DNA of 64,000 bases from Butyricicoccus_A sp963620595. GTDB lineage: Bacteria > Bacillota > Clostridia > Oscillospirales > Butyricicoccaceae. Position 1 is the first letter of the stretch. Each line of letters begins with the position of its first letter. The notes beneath the pieces are model-generated. The model did no database searches. It was not told where the DNA came from and saw nothing but the letters and a program-made list of their open reading frames with translations. The stretch is taken from positions 1 to 64,000 of the forward strand of contig CAVFAY010000004.1 in assembly GCA_963620595.1 (NCBI GenBank), given 5' to 3'. Shown in pieces: positions 52,974 to 61,170 of the stretch. The position numbers and the translations under genes are program-made.

Positions 52974-55076
52974 GTGAAACTTATCATTACCGAAAAGCCC
53001 TCTGTCGGGCAGGCGTATGCCAGGGTGCTGGGCGTGACCGGGCGCCATGACGGTTATCTGGAGGGCGGCGATTTCATCGTCAGCTGGTGCGTCGGGCATC
53101 TGGTGGAGCTGGCCGAGCCGGAGGAATACGACGGTCGCTACAGCAAATGGGAGTATGCGGATCTTCCGATTCTCCCCTCTGACTGGAAATACCGCGTGTC
53201 GCCGGGGACAAAGAAGCAGTTTGAGATTTTGAAGAAGCTGATGGCCCGCACGGATGTGACCGGACTCATCAATTGCTGCGATGCAGGACGTGAGGGTGAG
53301 CTGATCTTCCGCCTGGTCTATCAGCAGTGCGGCTGCAGGAAGCCGACGGAGCGCCTCTGGATCTCATCCATGGAGGACAGCGCCATCCGCGAGGGCTTTG
53401 CAAGGCTCAGGTCCGGAACTGAATATGATTCTCTTTATGAGGCAGCCCTTTGTCGGGAGCGTGCAGACTGGATCGTCGGCATCAACGCTACCCGGCTTTT
53501 TTCATGCCTTTATCGCCATACGCTGAATGTCGGCCGCGTGATGACACCGACGCTGGCCATGGTGGTGATGCGCGAGGCGGCCATTCGTGGCTTCAGGCCG
53601 GAGCCGTTCTATACGGTGCAGCTGGTGTCATCAGATCTGGAGGCAGGTGGTGAACGAATGAAGGAGCAGAATCAGGCAGCAGAGCTTGCCGAGAAATGCC
53701 GCACGGCGGGAACAATCAGAATCACAGCAGTTACAAGAAAGGAAAAACACGAGCAGCCCACTCTCCCCTACGATCTTACGAGTCTGCAGCGAGACGCCAA
53801 CCGCATGCTGGGCTTTACCGCGCAGCAGACGCTGGATTACACCCAGTCCCTCTATGAGAAAAAGCTGGTGACCTATCCGAGAACGGACAGCAGATACCTC
53901 ACCGAGGATATGGCCGATATGCTGCCGGGCCTTGTGAGCAGGATTCAGATTGAAACAGGCATCCTCAGTGGCAGGACACTTCCCGTCAATCCCCAGCAGA
54001 TCGTAAATAACAAAAAGGTCAGCGACCATCATGCCATCATTCCGACAGGCAGCATTCAAAAGCAGCTGATTGACGAGCTCCCATCCGGCGAGGCAGCAGT
54101 TTTCAGGCTGATTGCAGTAAGACTTCTCTGTGCTGTCGGCAATTCCCATTGCTATACCGAAACCACTGTGGAGCTGGAATGCGCCGGACAGAAATTCACC
54201 ACCAGGGGAAGGACAGTTCAGTCTGCAGGCTGGAAGGAAATACAGGAGATCGTCTTCCCGCCCAAAAAGGAGAAATCCGAGGAGCAGCACACGCTGCCGG
54301 AGCTTTCGGAGGGCATGCAGCTGCCGCTTTCCGAGGTACGCATCAAAGAAGGCCAGACCTCCAGCCCGAAGCATTTCACGGAGGATACGCTGCTGCAGAT
54401 GATGGAGACGGCCGGAGCAGAGGAAATGCCGGACGAGGTGGAACGTAAGGGCATCGGTACCCCGGCCACCCGCGCAGGCATTATCGAGAAGCTGGTCCAG
54501 AAGGGCTTCATCGAGCGCAGGGGCGATAAGAAGGCGAAGCATCTCATTGCAACCGATAAGGGCAATGCTTTGATCACCGTGGTGCCGGAGCAGATTCAGT
54601 CTCCATCTCTCACGGCAGACTGGGAGGAGAAGCTGCTGGAGGTGGAGCGAGGCAATTACGACGCGAGTGCATTTATGACTGAGATTTCCTCCATGATCAC
54701 CGATCTGGTTCAGAACTATGAGACCGTAAAGGGCGCAGAGGCACTGCTTCCTGCAGACAATGCGAAATCCGGCAAGATCATCGGCAAATGCCCGGCCTGC
54801 GGCGGTGAGGTTGCAGAAATGCAAAAGGGCTGGTTCTGCACGGACCGAAATTGCAAATTTGCAATCTGGAAGGACAACAACTATTTCAAAAGGCTCGGAA
54901 AACAGATGAATGCACAGCTGGCACAGAAGCTGGTGCGTGACGGCTCTGCAAGACTCACGGGCTGCCATTCGGCCAGAACCGGCAGAAGCTATGACGCTAC
55001 CGTCGTGATGACGCCGGATTCCGACGGCAGGCCTGTTTTCGAGCTGCGCTTTGACAAGGGAGGGAAAACACATTGA
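52974..55076 (+). CDS. topB: DNA topoisomerase III (type IA)
   Basis: 700 residues, GTG start behind AAGGAGGTTCAAC. TOPRIM part 'LIITEKPSVGQAYARVLG' and 'NCCDAGREGELIFRLVYQQCG', active-site Tyr in 'LVTYPRTDSRYLTEDM' (about 298-313), 'GIGTPATRAGIIEKL', and a C-terminal zinc-ribbon ('CPACGGEVAEMQKGWFCTDRNCKFAIWKDN'). Topoisomerase III genes are standard in these elements, where they help replication or transfer of the single strand. Returns to the high-GC codon use of the element. Confidence 0.95.
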   Translation: MKLIITEKPSVGQAYARVLGVTGRHDGYLEGGDFIVSWCVGHLVELAEPEEYDGRYSKWEYADLPILPSDWKYRVSPGTKKQFEILKKLMARTDVTGLINCCDAGREGELIFRLVYQQCGCRKPTERLWISSMEDSAIREGFARLRSGTEYDSLYEAALCRERADWIVGINATRLFSCLYRHTLNVGRVMTPTLAMVVMREAAIRGFRPEPFYTVQLVSSDLEAGGERMKEQNQAAELAEKCRTAGTIRITAVTRKEKHEQPTLPYDLTSLQRDANRMLGFTAQQTLDYTQSLYEKKLVTYPRTDSRYLTEDMADMLPGLVSRIQIETGILSGRTLPVNPQQIVNNKKVSDHHAIIPTGSIQKQLIDELPSGEAAVFRLIAVRLLCAVGNSHCYTETTVELECAGQKFTTRGRTVQSAGWKEIQEIVFPPKKEKSEEQHTLPELSEGMQLPLSEVRIKEGQTSSPKHFTEDTLLQMMETAGAEEMPDEVERKGIGTPATRAGIIEKLVQKGFIERRGDKKAKHLIATDKGNALITVVPEQIQSPSLTADWEEKLLEVERGNYDASAFMTEISSMITDLVQNYETVKGAEALLPADNAKSGKIIGKCPACGGEVAEMQKGWFCTDRNCKFAIWKDNNYFKRLGKQMNAQLAQKLVRDGSARLTGCHSARTGRSYDATVVMTPDSDGRPVFELRFDKGGKTH

Positions 55077-55972
55077 TATCCGAAAAGAAGGAAGCACTTT
55101 ATCTGATCAATCAGGAGCTCTATCTGCACCTGAAGGAAACGGTCACCGCCACCGGCTTTGCCTACGAGACCTTCGATAAGGCCACCGGCGCCGCACAGCA
55201 TACCGGTCTTATCACCTATGAGGAAATGTCGGAGAGGCCGGCTCAAAGTCCAATTGCCTGTGCCAGAGCATTGGCGATTCAGGAGATTGGCCTCAAATGC
55301 GAGGAATTCGCAGAGCTTTCCCTGCACACGCTGGGAGAAATCAAGGGTGCAAGGTGCGCCTTTCGCAGAGAGCATGCCGATGATTCCGCAGACCGCAGCA
55401 TTCGCTTTATCACCAGCGGCTACGATGATCTGTTCCGCATTCCGGACGGCGGAATGATTCAGGTGGATTTTCCGGACAGGAGCTTTGCCGCTAAATGCGA
55501 GTATATCGATGATTATCATCTGAAGGTAGCAAATGACATTTTTCACATCTGTCAGTTTGCAGAGATTCTGGAACGCGGCGGTGGAAGCTGCAGGCCGGAG
55601 CCGAATATCGAGTTAGAGGAAGCCGCATGGGATATGGGTCCCCGCGGCTTTCTTGCTGTTCAGAGATGCGAGGGCGGCTGGGATTACAGCTTTTATGACA
55701 GGGAGTTGCACGAGCTGGACGGCGGTCAGCTGGATGCACCGGAGCTTTCACTGCAGGAGGCCAGAAATGTAATCGCTGCAGATTTTGGCTGTGGCAATCG
55801 CTCCATGACCATGCTGGACCACTCGACATTTATGGAGCAGGTGGAGGCACGTGAGGCCGCGGAAATGCGGGAGGCACGCTCCTCCGCCCTGCAGCAGCTT
55901 AAAAGTCTGCAGCATGAGCCGGTGCCGCAGGAGCACAGGCCCCTGCACAGAGCAGCAGAAACCGAACGATAA
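55073..55972 (+). CDS. Element protein of unknown function, 299 residues
   Basis: TTG start overlapping the topB stop by 4 bp, GGAGGG 8 bases before. Two parts: an N-terminal region ('QELYLHLKETVTATGFAYETFDKATGAAQHTGLITYEEM') and a central part with 'FITSGYDDLFRIPDGGMIQVDFPDRSFAAKCEYIDDYHLKV'. The C terminus ('WDYSFYDRELHELDGGQLDAPELSLQEARNVIAADFG') resembles a repeat found in large polyvalent proteins of phages and elements. Possibly acts on incoming DNA in the recipient; unproven. Confidence 0.7.
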   Translation: MISEKKEALYLINQELYLHLKETVTATGFAYETFDKATGAAQHTGLITYEEMSERPAQSPIACARALAIQEIGLKCEEFAELSLHTLGEIKGARCAFRREHADDSADRSIRFITSGYDDLFRIPDGGMIQVDFPDRSFAAKCEYIDDYHLKVANDIFHICQFAEILERGGGSCRPEPNIELEEAAWDMGPRGFLAVQRCEGGWDYSFYDRELHELDGGQLDAPELSLQEARNVIAADFGCGNRSMTMLDHSTFMEQVEAREAAEMREARSSALQQLKSLQHEPVPQEHRPLHRAAETER

Positions 55973-55985
55973 GGAGGAATGCAAT

Positions 55986-56600
55986 ATGTCACGCAACAAA
56001 ATAGAACGCTGGGATGAGGTAAACGGAAACCATGACACGCAGGCTCGAATGGTGGCCTTTCTGGAGAATCAGAACGATTCCTACGCCATCCTGCAGCTGC
56101 GCGAGGATGAGGAATGTGCGCTGGAGCTGTTCTCCTCAATGAAGGAGCTGCAGCGCATGGGCAGGGAGCCGGAAATAGATCACTACGAGGTCGTGCACCT
56201 CGGAAATCTGTCTGCACATCCCGTGAGTCAGGAGCAGGTTCCGATGCTGCTGGAGTCCCTGTATGAGACCTATAACATTGACCGTCCGGAGGATTTTACC
56301 GGGCACAGCCTGTCGGTGAGCGATGTAATTGCCCTGAAGCTGCAGGGGCAGATTTCCTGCCACTATGTGGACTCCATCGGCTTTCAGCAGCTGCCGGATT
56401 TTCTTCGCAGCGAGAATTACCTGAAGGCTGCGGAGATGTCCATGGAGGATGATTACGGCATGATCGACGGGATCATCAATAACGGCCGCAGGCAGGAGCC
56501 GGAGGAACGCGCCTCTGTGCTGGAGAAGCTCCATGAGCTGAAGCCGGAGGAGGCATTTCCGAGACCGGAGATCATTCGCGATGAGCATGAGCGCTCGTAA
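55986..56600 (+). CDS. YodL-domain/DUF4316-type element protein
   Basis: 204 residues from the ATG behind AAGGAGGAATGCAAT. 'ILQLREDEECALELFSSMKELQRMGREPEIDHYEVVHLGNL' is the YodL-like part; 'FTGHSLSVSDVIALKLQGQISCHYVDSIGFQQLPDF' and 'NYLKAAEMSMEDDYGMIDGIINNG' are the DUF4316 blocks. These are common accessory proteins of conjugative elements; role unknown. A longer frame starting inside the previous gene has no site. Confidence 0.8.
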   Translation: MSRNKIERWDEVNGNHDTQARMVAFLENQNDSYAILQLREDEECALELFSSMKELQRMGREPEIDHYEVVHLGNLSAHPVSQEQVPMLLESLYETYNIDRPEDFTGHSLSVSDVIALKLQGQISCHYVDSIGFQQLPDFLRSENYLKAAEMSMEDDYGMIDGIINNGRRQEPEERASVLEKLHELKPEEAFPRPEIIRDEHERS

Positions 56601-56613
56601 GGAGGTACGGAAA

Positions 56614-57807
56614 ATGGCGAAAAGAACGATAACTCAGAGGACGAAGCAGTTAAAACAGACGGCAGACCGGACACCTGCAAAGAGCCAGATGGAGCGCATC
56701 ACCGAGATCACGCAGCAGCTTGAGGAGGGCATCCGGAACCTGTTCGAATCCGCGGCCTACAGGACCTGGCTGGATACCATGTCGCGCTTCCACGATTATT
56801 CTCTCAACAACACTTTGCTCATCGCCAGCCAGAAGCCTGACGCCACACTGGTGGCCGGATACACGGCCTGGCAGAAGACCTTCGGCCGTCAGGTCAATAA
56901 GGGCGAGAAGGCCATCCGCATTCTGGCACCGGCCCCTTATAAGCGAAAGGCAGAGGTCGATAAGGTGGATCCGAAAACCGGAGAGCTTCTCAAAAATCCG
57001 GACGGCAGCTCTGCGAAGGAAACAAAGGAAATTGTGGTTCCGGCCTTCAAGGTGGTCAGCGTTTTTGATGTCAGCCAGACAGAGGGCCGTGAGCTGCCGA
57101 CACTGGGCGTAAATGAACTGACCGGCGATGTGGCGCAGTATGAGAATTTTCTTGAGGCGCTGAAAATGTCCTGTCCGATCCCCATCGGCTTTGAGCAGAT
57201 CGCAACCGGCGCGAAGGGTTATTTCCACACGGTGGAAAATCGCATTGCCCTGCAGGAGGATATGAGTCAGGTGCAGACGATCAAGACGCTGATCCATGAA
57301 ATGGTGCATCAGAAGCTCCACTCGACAGCGCCTGCGGAGGAGGCTCCGGAGGCGGAGAAGCTAACGAGAAATCATAAGGAGGTCGAGGCCGAATCCGTCG
57401 CCTATACCATCTGCAGGCACTTTGGCATTGATACCTCGGATTACAGCTTTGCCTATATCGCAGGCTGGTCCCACGGCAGGGAAACGCCGGAGCTGAAGGC
57501 CTCTCTGACGCGCATCCGCAATGCCGCCAATGAGATGATCACAGACATTTCCGGGCATATGGCAGAGCTCACGCAGGAGCATTCTGCAGAGAAGGCTGTG
57601 GAGAGACCTGCCGAAGCTCTTGCAGAGGAAGCTGACGGAAAAATCACAGCGGAAATGGCCGAGGACATGACTGCAAAAAAGGTAGAAAAAGCTGCGGAGG
57701 TCGCAGACCGTCCCTCTGTGCTGGCAGAGCTTCATGCAGGCAGCACCAGCGCAGAAAAAGCGGCCCCGTCTGTTCACAAGAATAAATCCAAGGAGGAAGT
57801 ACGATGA
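56614..57807 (+). CDS. ArdC-type antirestriction/metallopeptidase protein
   Basis: 397 residues from the ATG behind AAGGAGGTACGGAAA. ArdC-like ssDNA-binding N terminus ('FESAAYRTWLDTMSRFHDYSLNNTLLIASQKPDATLVAGYTAWQKTFGRQVNKGEKAIRILAPAPYK') then a zinc peptidase domain with 'HEMVHQKLH' near 228 and a downstream Glu ('HKEVEAESVAYTICRHFGID'). A long Ala/Glu-rich tail follows. ArdC proteins protect transferred DNA from restriction after entry in other plasmids. Confidence 0.87.
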   Translation: MAKRTITQRTKQLKQTADRTPAKSQMERITEITQQLEEGIRNLFESAAYRTWLDTMSRFHDYSLNNTLLIASQKPDATLVAGYTAWQKTFGRQVNKGEKAIRILAPAPYKRKAEVDKVDPKTGELLKNPDGSSAKETKEIVVPAFKVVSVFDVSQTEGRELPTLGVNELTGDVAQYENFLEALKMSCPIPIGFEQIATGAKGYFHTVENRIALQEDMSQVQTIKTLIHEMVHQKLHSTAPAEEAPEAEKLTRNHKEVEAESVAYTICRHFGIDTSDYSFAYIAGWSHGRETPELKASLTRIRNAANEMITDISGHMAELTQEHSAEKAVERPAEALAEEADGKITAEMAEDMTAKKVEKAAEVADRPSVLAELHAGSTSAEKAAPSVHKNKSKEEVR

Positions 57808-58085
57808 CTCTCAATGTAGAAGAAATGATTCTGCTGCAGCAGACCGAGCATTCCACGAGAAATGCTGCACTGCAGGAGCTGGCAGACAATATGAAGCTGA
57901 CGCAGGACGCAGAGCTGCTGGGGCTTTACAGGCAGCTCATCAGGAAGCTCCGTGCAATGAGCGAGCAGGAATTTGCAGAGATGGATTTTACGGTTTATGA
58001 CGCTGAGGGCAATGCCTATGGCGACGAGAACAATGTCTATGACAGCGAGACCGAGACCAGCGAGGACAATGCCGATGGGAAATAA
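57804..58085 (+). CDS. Transposon-transfer assisting (TTRAP)-like protein 1
   Basis: 93 residues, ATGA overlap with the ArdC gene. 'LNVEEMILLQQTEHSTRNAALQELADNMKLTQDAELLGLYRQLIRKLRAMSEQEFAEMDF' follows the TTRAP pattern (ending M-x-EF-x-x-(L/M)). Acidic tail. It is a divergent copy of the next gene. Confidence 0.65.
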   Translation: MTLNVEEMILLQQTEHSTRNAALQELADNMKLTQDAELLGLYRQLIRKLRAMSEQEFAEMDFTVYDAEGNAYGDENNVYDSETETSEDNADGK

Positions 58086-58290
58086 TCAGAGATTCACCTT
58101 TACAGACGATGAGCTCACGCTCATGCTGCTCTACAATCCCGGTTCCCGCGAGGGTCTCCTGCAGGAGCTTCGGAAAATGCAGACGCAGCTCTCGGCAGAT
58201 GACAGCAGACTTCGCAGCTGGACTCACTCGGTTCTCAGCAAGCTTCAGGCAATGTCGGATGAAGAGTTCGATCAGCTGGAGCTGCTGTGA
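58075..58290 (+). CDS. Transposon-transfer assisting (TTRAP)-like protein 2
   Basis: 71 residues. 'FTFTDDELTLMLLYNPGSREGLLQELRKMQTQLSADDSRLRSWTHSVLSKLQAMSDEEFDQLELL' is the TTRAP pattern at the usual length. Overlaps gene 1 of the pair by 11 bp. Role in transfer is by association only. Confidence 0.75.
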   Translation: MGNNQRFTFTDDELTLMLLYNPGSREGLLQELRKMQTQLSADDSRLRSWTHSVLSKLQAMSDEEFDQLELL

Positions 58291-58300
58291 GGGTATGTCT

Positions 58301-58636
58301 ATGCGGGAAAAGGATCAGATGCTGCACTTTCGTGTCAGCCGTCAGGAGCTGGAGCGCATTCAGCAGAAGAAATCGGAAATCGGCATCCGCAACATGGGTG
58401 CCTATCTCAGGAAAATGGCCATGGACGGCGTCTGCATTCAGCTGGATCTGGGCAATGAGCTGACCGAGCTCCGGTCGCTGCTCGGCCGCTGCAGCAGCAA
58501 CCTGAATCAATATGCCAGGGTGGCCAACACCTCCGGAAGCATCTACGCAGAGGATATCCGGGATCTGCAGCAGCTGATGACACAGATCTGGGACAATCAG
58601 CGCGAGCTTCTAAAACGGCTCTCGGAGATCCGTTAA
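58301..58636 (+). CDS. mobC: MobC-type relaxosome accessory protein
   Basis: 111 residues from the ATG behind GAGGG. 'LHFRVSRQELERIQQKKSEIGIRNMGAYLRKMAMDGVCIQLDLGNELTELRSLLGRCSSNLNQYARVANTSGSIYAEDIRDLQQLMTQIW' is the MobC (ribbon-helix-helix) pattern. It assists the relaxase at oriT by opening the strands. Confidence 0.88.
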   Translation: MREKDQMLHFRVSRQELERIQQKKSEIGIRNMGAYLRKMAMDGVCIQLDLGNELTELRSLLGRCSSNLNQYARVANTSGSIYAEDIRDLQQLMTQIWDNQRELLKRLSEIR

Positions 58637-58726
58637 GCGGGCAAAGGATCGCACGGATTTGCAGGGAATTTGCTGCTTTGCAATGCAAACCGAAAAACGC
58701 TTTCATCAGCATTTTCCAAAAACAAA

Positions 58727-58806
58727 GGTGCAGGCGCTCCCCCTGCACCCTACATAGGCCGACGAAATCGACACGCTTGCATCGGCAAAACCGGTCTCGA
58801 TATAAT
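58727..58806 (+). promoter_or_regulatory. Hairpin, ACATAG box and promoter before the relaxase block
   Basis: Perfect 8-bp stem GGTGCAGG/CCTGCACC (58727-58749), ACATAG at 58752-58757, then promoter TTGCAT (58777-58782), 18-base spacer, TATAAT (58801-58806). The stretch 58637-58842 between mobC and the next gene could also hold oriT. Confidence 0.55.
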
Positions 58807-58842
58807 CGGCTCAGAAAGAAAAATTTTGCGGGAGGTACACCA

Positions 58843-59148
58843 ATGACTGCGATCAAATATATCCTGAAATCCATCCTGAAGCTTCCGGCGCTGCTGCTGA
58901 TGCTGCTCCTTCAGACTGCCATGCTGCTGGCAAAAATGGCTGGCTATGTCGGCGCATATATCCTGTCCCCTCTCATGCTCTTCATCCTGGGCTGCGGCAT
59001 TTACTGTCTGGTGAAAACCCGCTGGATGGACGTGCTGCTGCTCTTCGGCATGGAGGCCGTGATCGGGATCCTGATGTTCGGCGGACTGTGGATCTACGCT
59101 ACAGTCGGTGATATCTGCGACAGCATAGCAAGCTTCCTGCACAACTGA
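58843..59148 (+). CDS. Small membrane protein next to the relaxase
   Basis: 101 residues from the ATG behind GGGAGGTACACCA. Two to three long hydrophobic helices ('LPALLLMLLLQTAMLLAKMAGYVGAYILSPLMLFILGCGIYCLV', 'VLLLFGMEAVIGILMFGGLWIYATVGDI'). Similar small membrane proteins precede relaxase genes in other gut elements. Function unknown. Confidence 0.75.
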   Translation: MTAIKYILKSILKLPALLLMLLLQTAMLLAKMAGYVGAYILSPLMLFILGCGIYCLVKTRWMDVLLLFGMEAVIGILMFGGLWIYATVGDICDSIASFLHN

Positions 59149-59230
59149 CAAAAACACATCATACGCTTTGGAGAATGTCTCTTCGGAGGCATTTTTCTTT
59201 TGCCCTGAAAACAAGAATCGAGGTGAATCT

Positions 59231-60670
59231 ATGGCTGCAACGAGGCTCATTGCCCTGCATATCAACAAAGGAAAAACGGTGGCACAGTGCCTGGCGGACC
59301 GCACCGATTATTCCCAGAACGAACAGAAAACCGATAACGGAAAATATATCAGTGCCTATGCCTGCGATCCACATACCTGCGACGAGGAGTTCCTCCTCTC
59401 CAAGCGCCAGTATGAGCACATCACCGGACGGCATCAGGCCCATGATGTCATTGCCTATCAGATCCGCCAGTCCTTCAAGCCCGGCGAAATTACGCCCGAG
59501 GAGGCCAACAAAATCGGTTACGAAACAGCCATGCGCTGGACCAAGGGAAAGCATGCCTTCATTGTGGCGACCCACATTGACCGGGCACACATCCATAACC
59601 ACATTATTTACAATTCCACATCGCTGGACTGCAGCCGGAAATTCAAAAATTTCTTTCTCTCCGGACTGGCTGTGGCGAGGCTCAGCGATCTGATCTGTCT
59701 GGAGCACGACCTCTCCATCATTGACCGAAAGCCCTATGGCGAACGGGAAAAACGAACCGACTATCCGCACAAGCCGACCTATCGCGATGATATCTGTGCC
59801 GCCATCGATGCGGCGCTGCAGAAAAAGCCGAAAAGCTTCGAGGAGCTGCTGCAGCTGTTGCAGGAGGACGGCTACGAATGCAAGCACGGAAAGCAGCCCT
59901 CGCTCCGCGGCAGGGAGCAAAAAAGATTCATCCGCTTCCGCTCTCTGGGCGAGGGATATTCCGTCGATGAGCTGTCAGCCGTGATCGCGGGAAATGCAGA
60001 GCACCGGAGCAAATTCGCGGATAAAAATCAGCGCTGCACCGGCAGGCAGAGTCATCAAAACGCAAAGCTTTCCTTCCTCATAGATATCCGGCAGAAGCTG
60101 CGGGAAGGCAAGGGCAAAGGGTATCTAAACTGGGCGAAGACCTTCAATCTGAAGCAGCGTGCGCAGGCTATGCTCTTCCTGTCAGAGCATAAAATCGAAA
60201 GCTTCGAGGAGCTGGTGCGCCGTGCAGATGAGTCCGTGACGCAGACAGAGGCATTGCTGGAATCTGTTAAAGCCGATGAAGCCAGGCTGCAGGAAATCGC
60301 TGTCCTGAAAACGCACATCATAAACTTCTCCAAGTCGCGGGAAGCCTTCAACGAGTACAAAGCCTCCGGCTACAGCAGAGACTTCTTCGAGGCGCATCGT
60401 GACATTCTCACTCTCCGCCGAGTTGCAAAAAATGCCTTCAACGAATATATGCAGGCGCATCCGGAGGAGAAGTCCCTGCCCCGTGTAAAGGAGCTGAGCA
60501 CAGAGTACGCCGAGGTGCTTTCCCGAAAGAAAAAGAACTATCAGACCTACCGCACGCTGCGTAAGGATAACGAGGAATGGCAGGTGGCAAAAAGCCTGGT
60601 CGCCGCAATCCTGCAGGAGGACATCTCCCACGAGGAAGAGCAAAAACGACAGCAGGAGCAGGAAAAATAA
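59231..60670 (+). CDS. MobA/VirD2-type relaxase (MOB-P class)
   Basis: 479 residues from the ATG behind CGAGGTGAATCT. Tyr-27 in 'LADRTDY' is the likely nicking residue; 'EHITGRHQAHDVIAYQIRQSFKPGEITPEEANKIGYE' follows, and the HUH motif 'HIDRAHIHNHIIYN' lies near 115-128. The C-terminal half is charged and helical. It nicks oriT and leads the strand into the channel. The gene is intact, unlike those of the two transfer ATPases, so the element could still be mobilised by a helper. Confidence 0.92.
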   Translation: MAATRLIALHINKGKTVAQCLADRTDYSQNEQKTDNGKYISAYACDPHTCDEEFLLSKRQYEHITGRHQAHDVIAYQIRQSFKPGEITPEEANKIGYETAMRWTKGKHAFIVATHIDRAHIHNHIIYNSTSLDCSRKFKNFFLSGLAVARLSDLICLEHDLSIIDRKPYGEREKRTDYPHKPTYRDDICAAIDAALQKKPKSFEELLQLLQEDGYECKHGKQPSLRGREQKRFIRFRSLGEGYSVDELSAVIAGNAEHRSKFADKNQRCTGRQSHQNAKLSFLIDIRQKLREGKGKGYLNWAKTFNLKQRAQAMLFLSEHKIESFEELVRRADESVTQTEALLESVKADEARLQEIAVLKTHIINFSKSREAFNEYKASGYSRDFFEAHRDILTLRRVAKNAFNEYMQAHPEEKSLPRVKELSTEYAEVLSRKKKNYQTYRTLRKDNEEWQVAKSLVAAILQEDISHEEEQKRQQEQEK

Positions 60671-60695
60671 AGCGTCTGCGCTGTAGATGCGCAGC

Positions 60696-60778
60696 CGGAG
60701 CCGCAGGCTCCGATCGATGGGGATTGGGGCGAAGCCTCCAACAAGCAAATCGTCCGGGTAGCACCCGGACACTGCTTG
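60696..60778 (+). other. Structured intergenic region, oriT or terminator candidate
   Basis: Two strong hairpins after the relaxase gene: CGGAGCC-GCA-GGCTCCG (60696-60712), and GTCCGGGT-AGC-ACCCGGAC (60752-60770) enclosed by CAAGCA/TGCTTG (60742-60778). No T run follows, so it is not a simple terminator. Inverted repeats beside relaxase genes are typical of MOB-P oriT sites, but no known nic sequence was recognised. Confidence 0.4.
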
Positions 60779-60847
60779 CCGGTTTGTGAAGTCAGAATGT
60801 TTAATAACAACAGTTGCTATAAAAATCAGACACCTGGTGCAGCTATC

Positions 60848-60900
60848 TTGATAAAACGCTATAAAAGTGCTATAATAATAAAATAGGTAAAGTTTAACTA
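60848..60900 (+). promoter_or_regulatory. Promoter and operator of cargo operon 2
   Basis: TTGATA (60848-60853), 17-base spacer, TATAAT (60871-60876). A 17-bp palindrome with one mismatched pair (arms TAGGTAAA / TTTAACTA, 60884-60900) covers the expected start of transcription, 16 bp before the HTH gene. Confidence 0.7.
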
Positions 60901-60916
60901 AAAAGAGGAATACTCA

Positions 60917-61153
60917 ATGAATATATCAGAAGAAATACGTACTATTAGAAAAAAGGCTTTCCTTACCCAAGCAGAGTTTGCTGCCGAACTTTCTGTTGCA
61001 TTTTCAACAGTTAATCGATGGGAAAATGGAAAAGGTGTTCCGAATAATACAGCTATGAAAAAAATAAAAGACTTTTGTGGCAAGCGAAATATCTCTTATT
61101 TAGATCTTGAGGATGCTTGGATTAACGGACAACCTCATCAAAACAATAAATAA
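60917..61153 (+). CDS. XRE-family regulator, cargo operon 2 gene 1
   Basis: 78 residues. HTH 'EEIRTIRKKAFLTQAEFAAELSVAFSTVNRWENGKGVPNNTAMKKIKDFCGKRNISYLDLEDAW'. AAAGAGGAATACTCA precedes the ATG. It is probably the autoregulator of the DruA-like operon through the palindrome just upstream. AT-rich compared with the relaxase gene before it. Confidence 0.85.
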   Translation: MNISEEIRTIRKKAFLTQAEFAAELSVAFSTVNRWENGKGVPNNTAMKKIKDFCGKRNISYLDLEDAWINGQPHQNNK

Positions 61154-61170
61154 TTTGGAGGGTGTCCGAA

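Noticed and set aside
53631..55097. 488-codon minus-strand frame opposite topB
   Set aside because: High-GC shadow frame; the plus strand is an unambiguous topoisomerase III.
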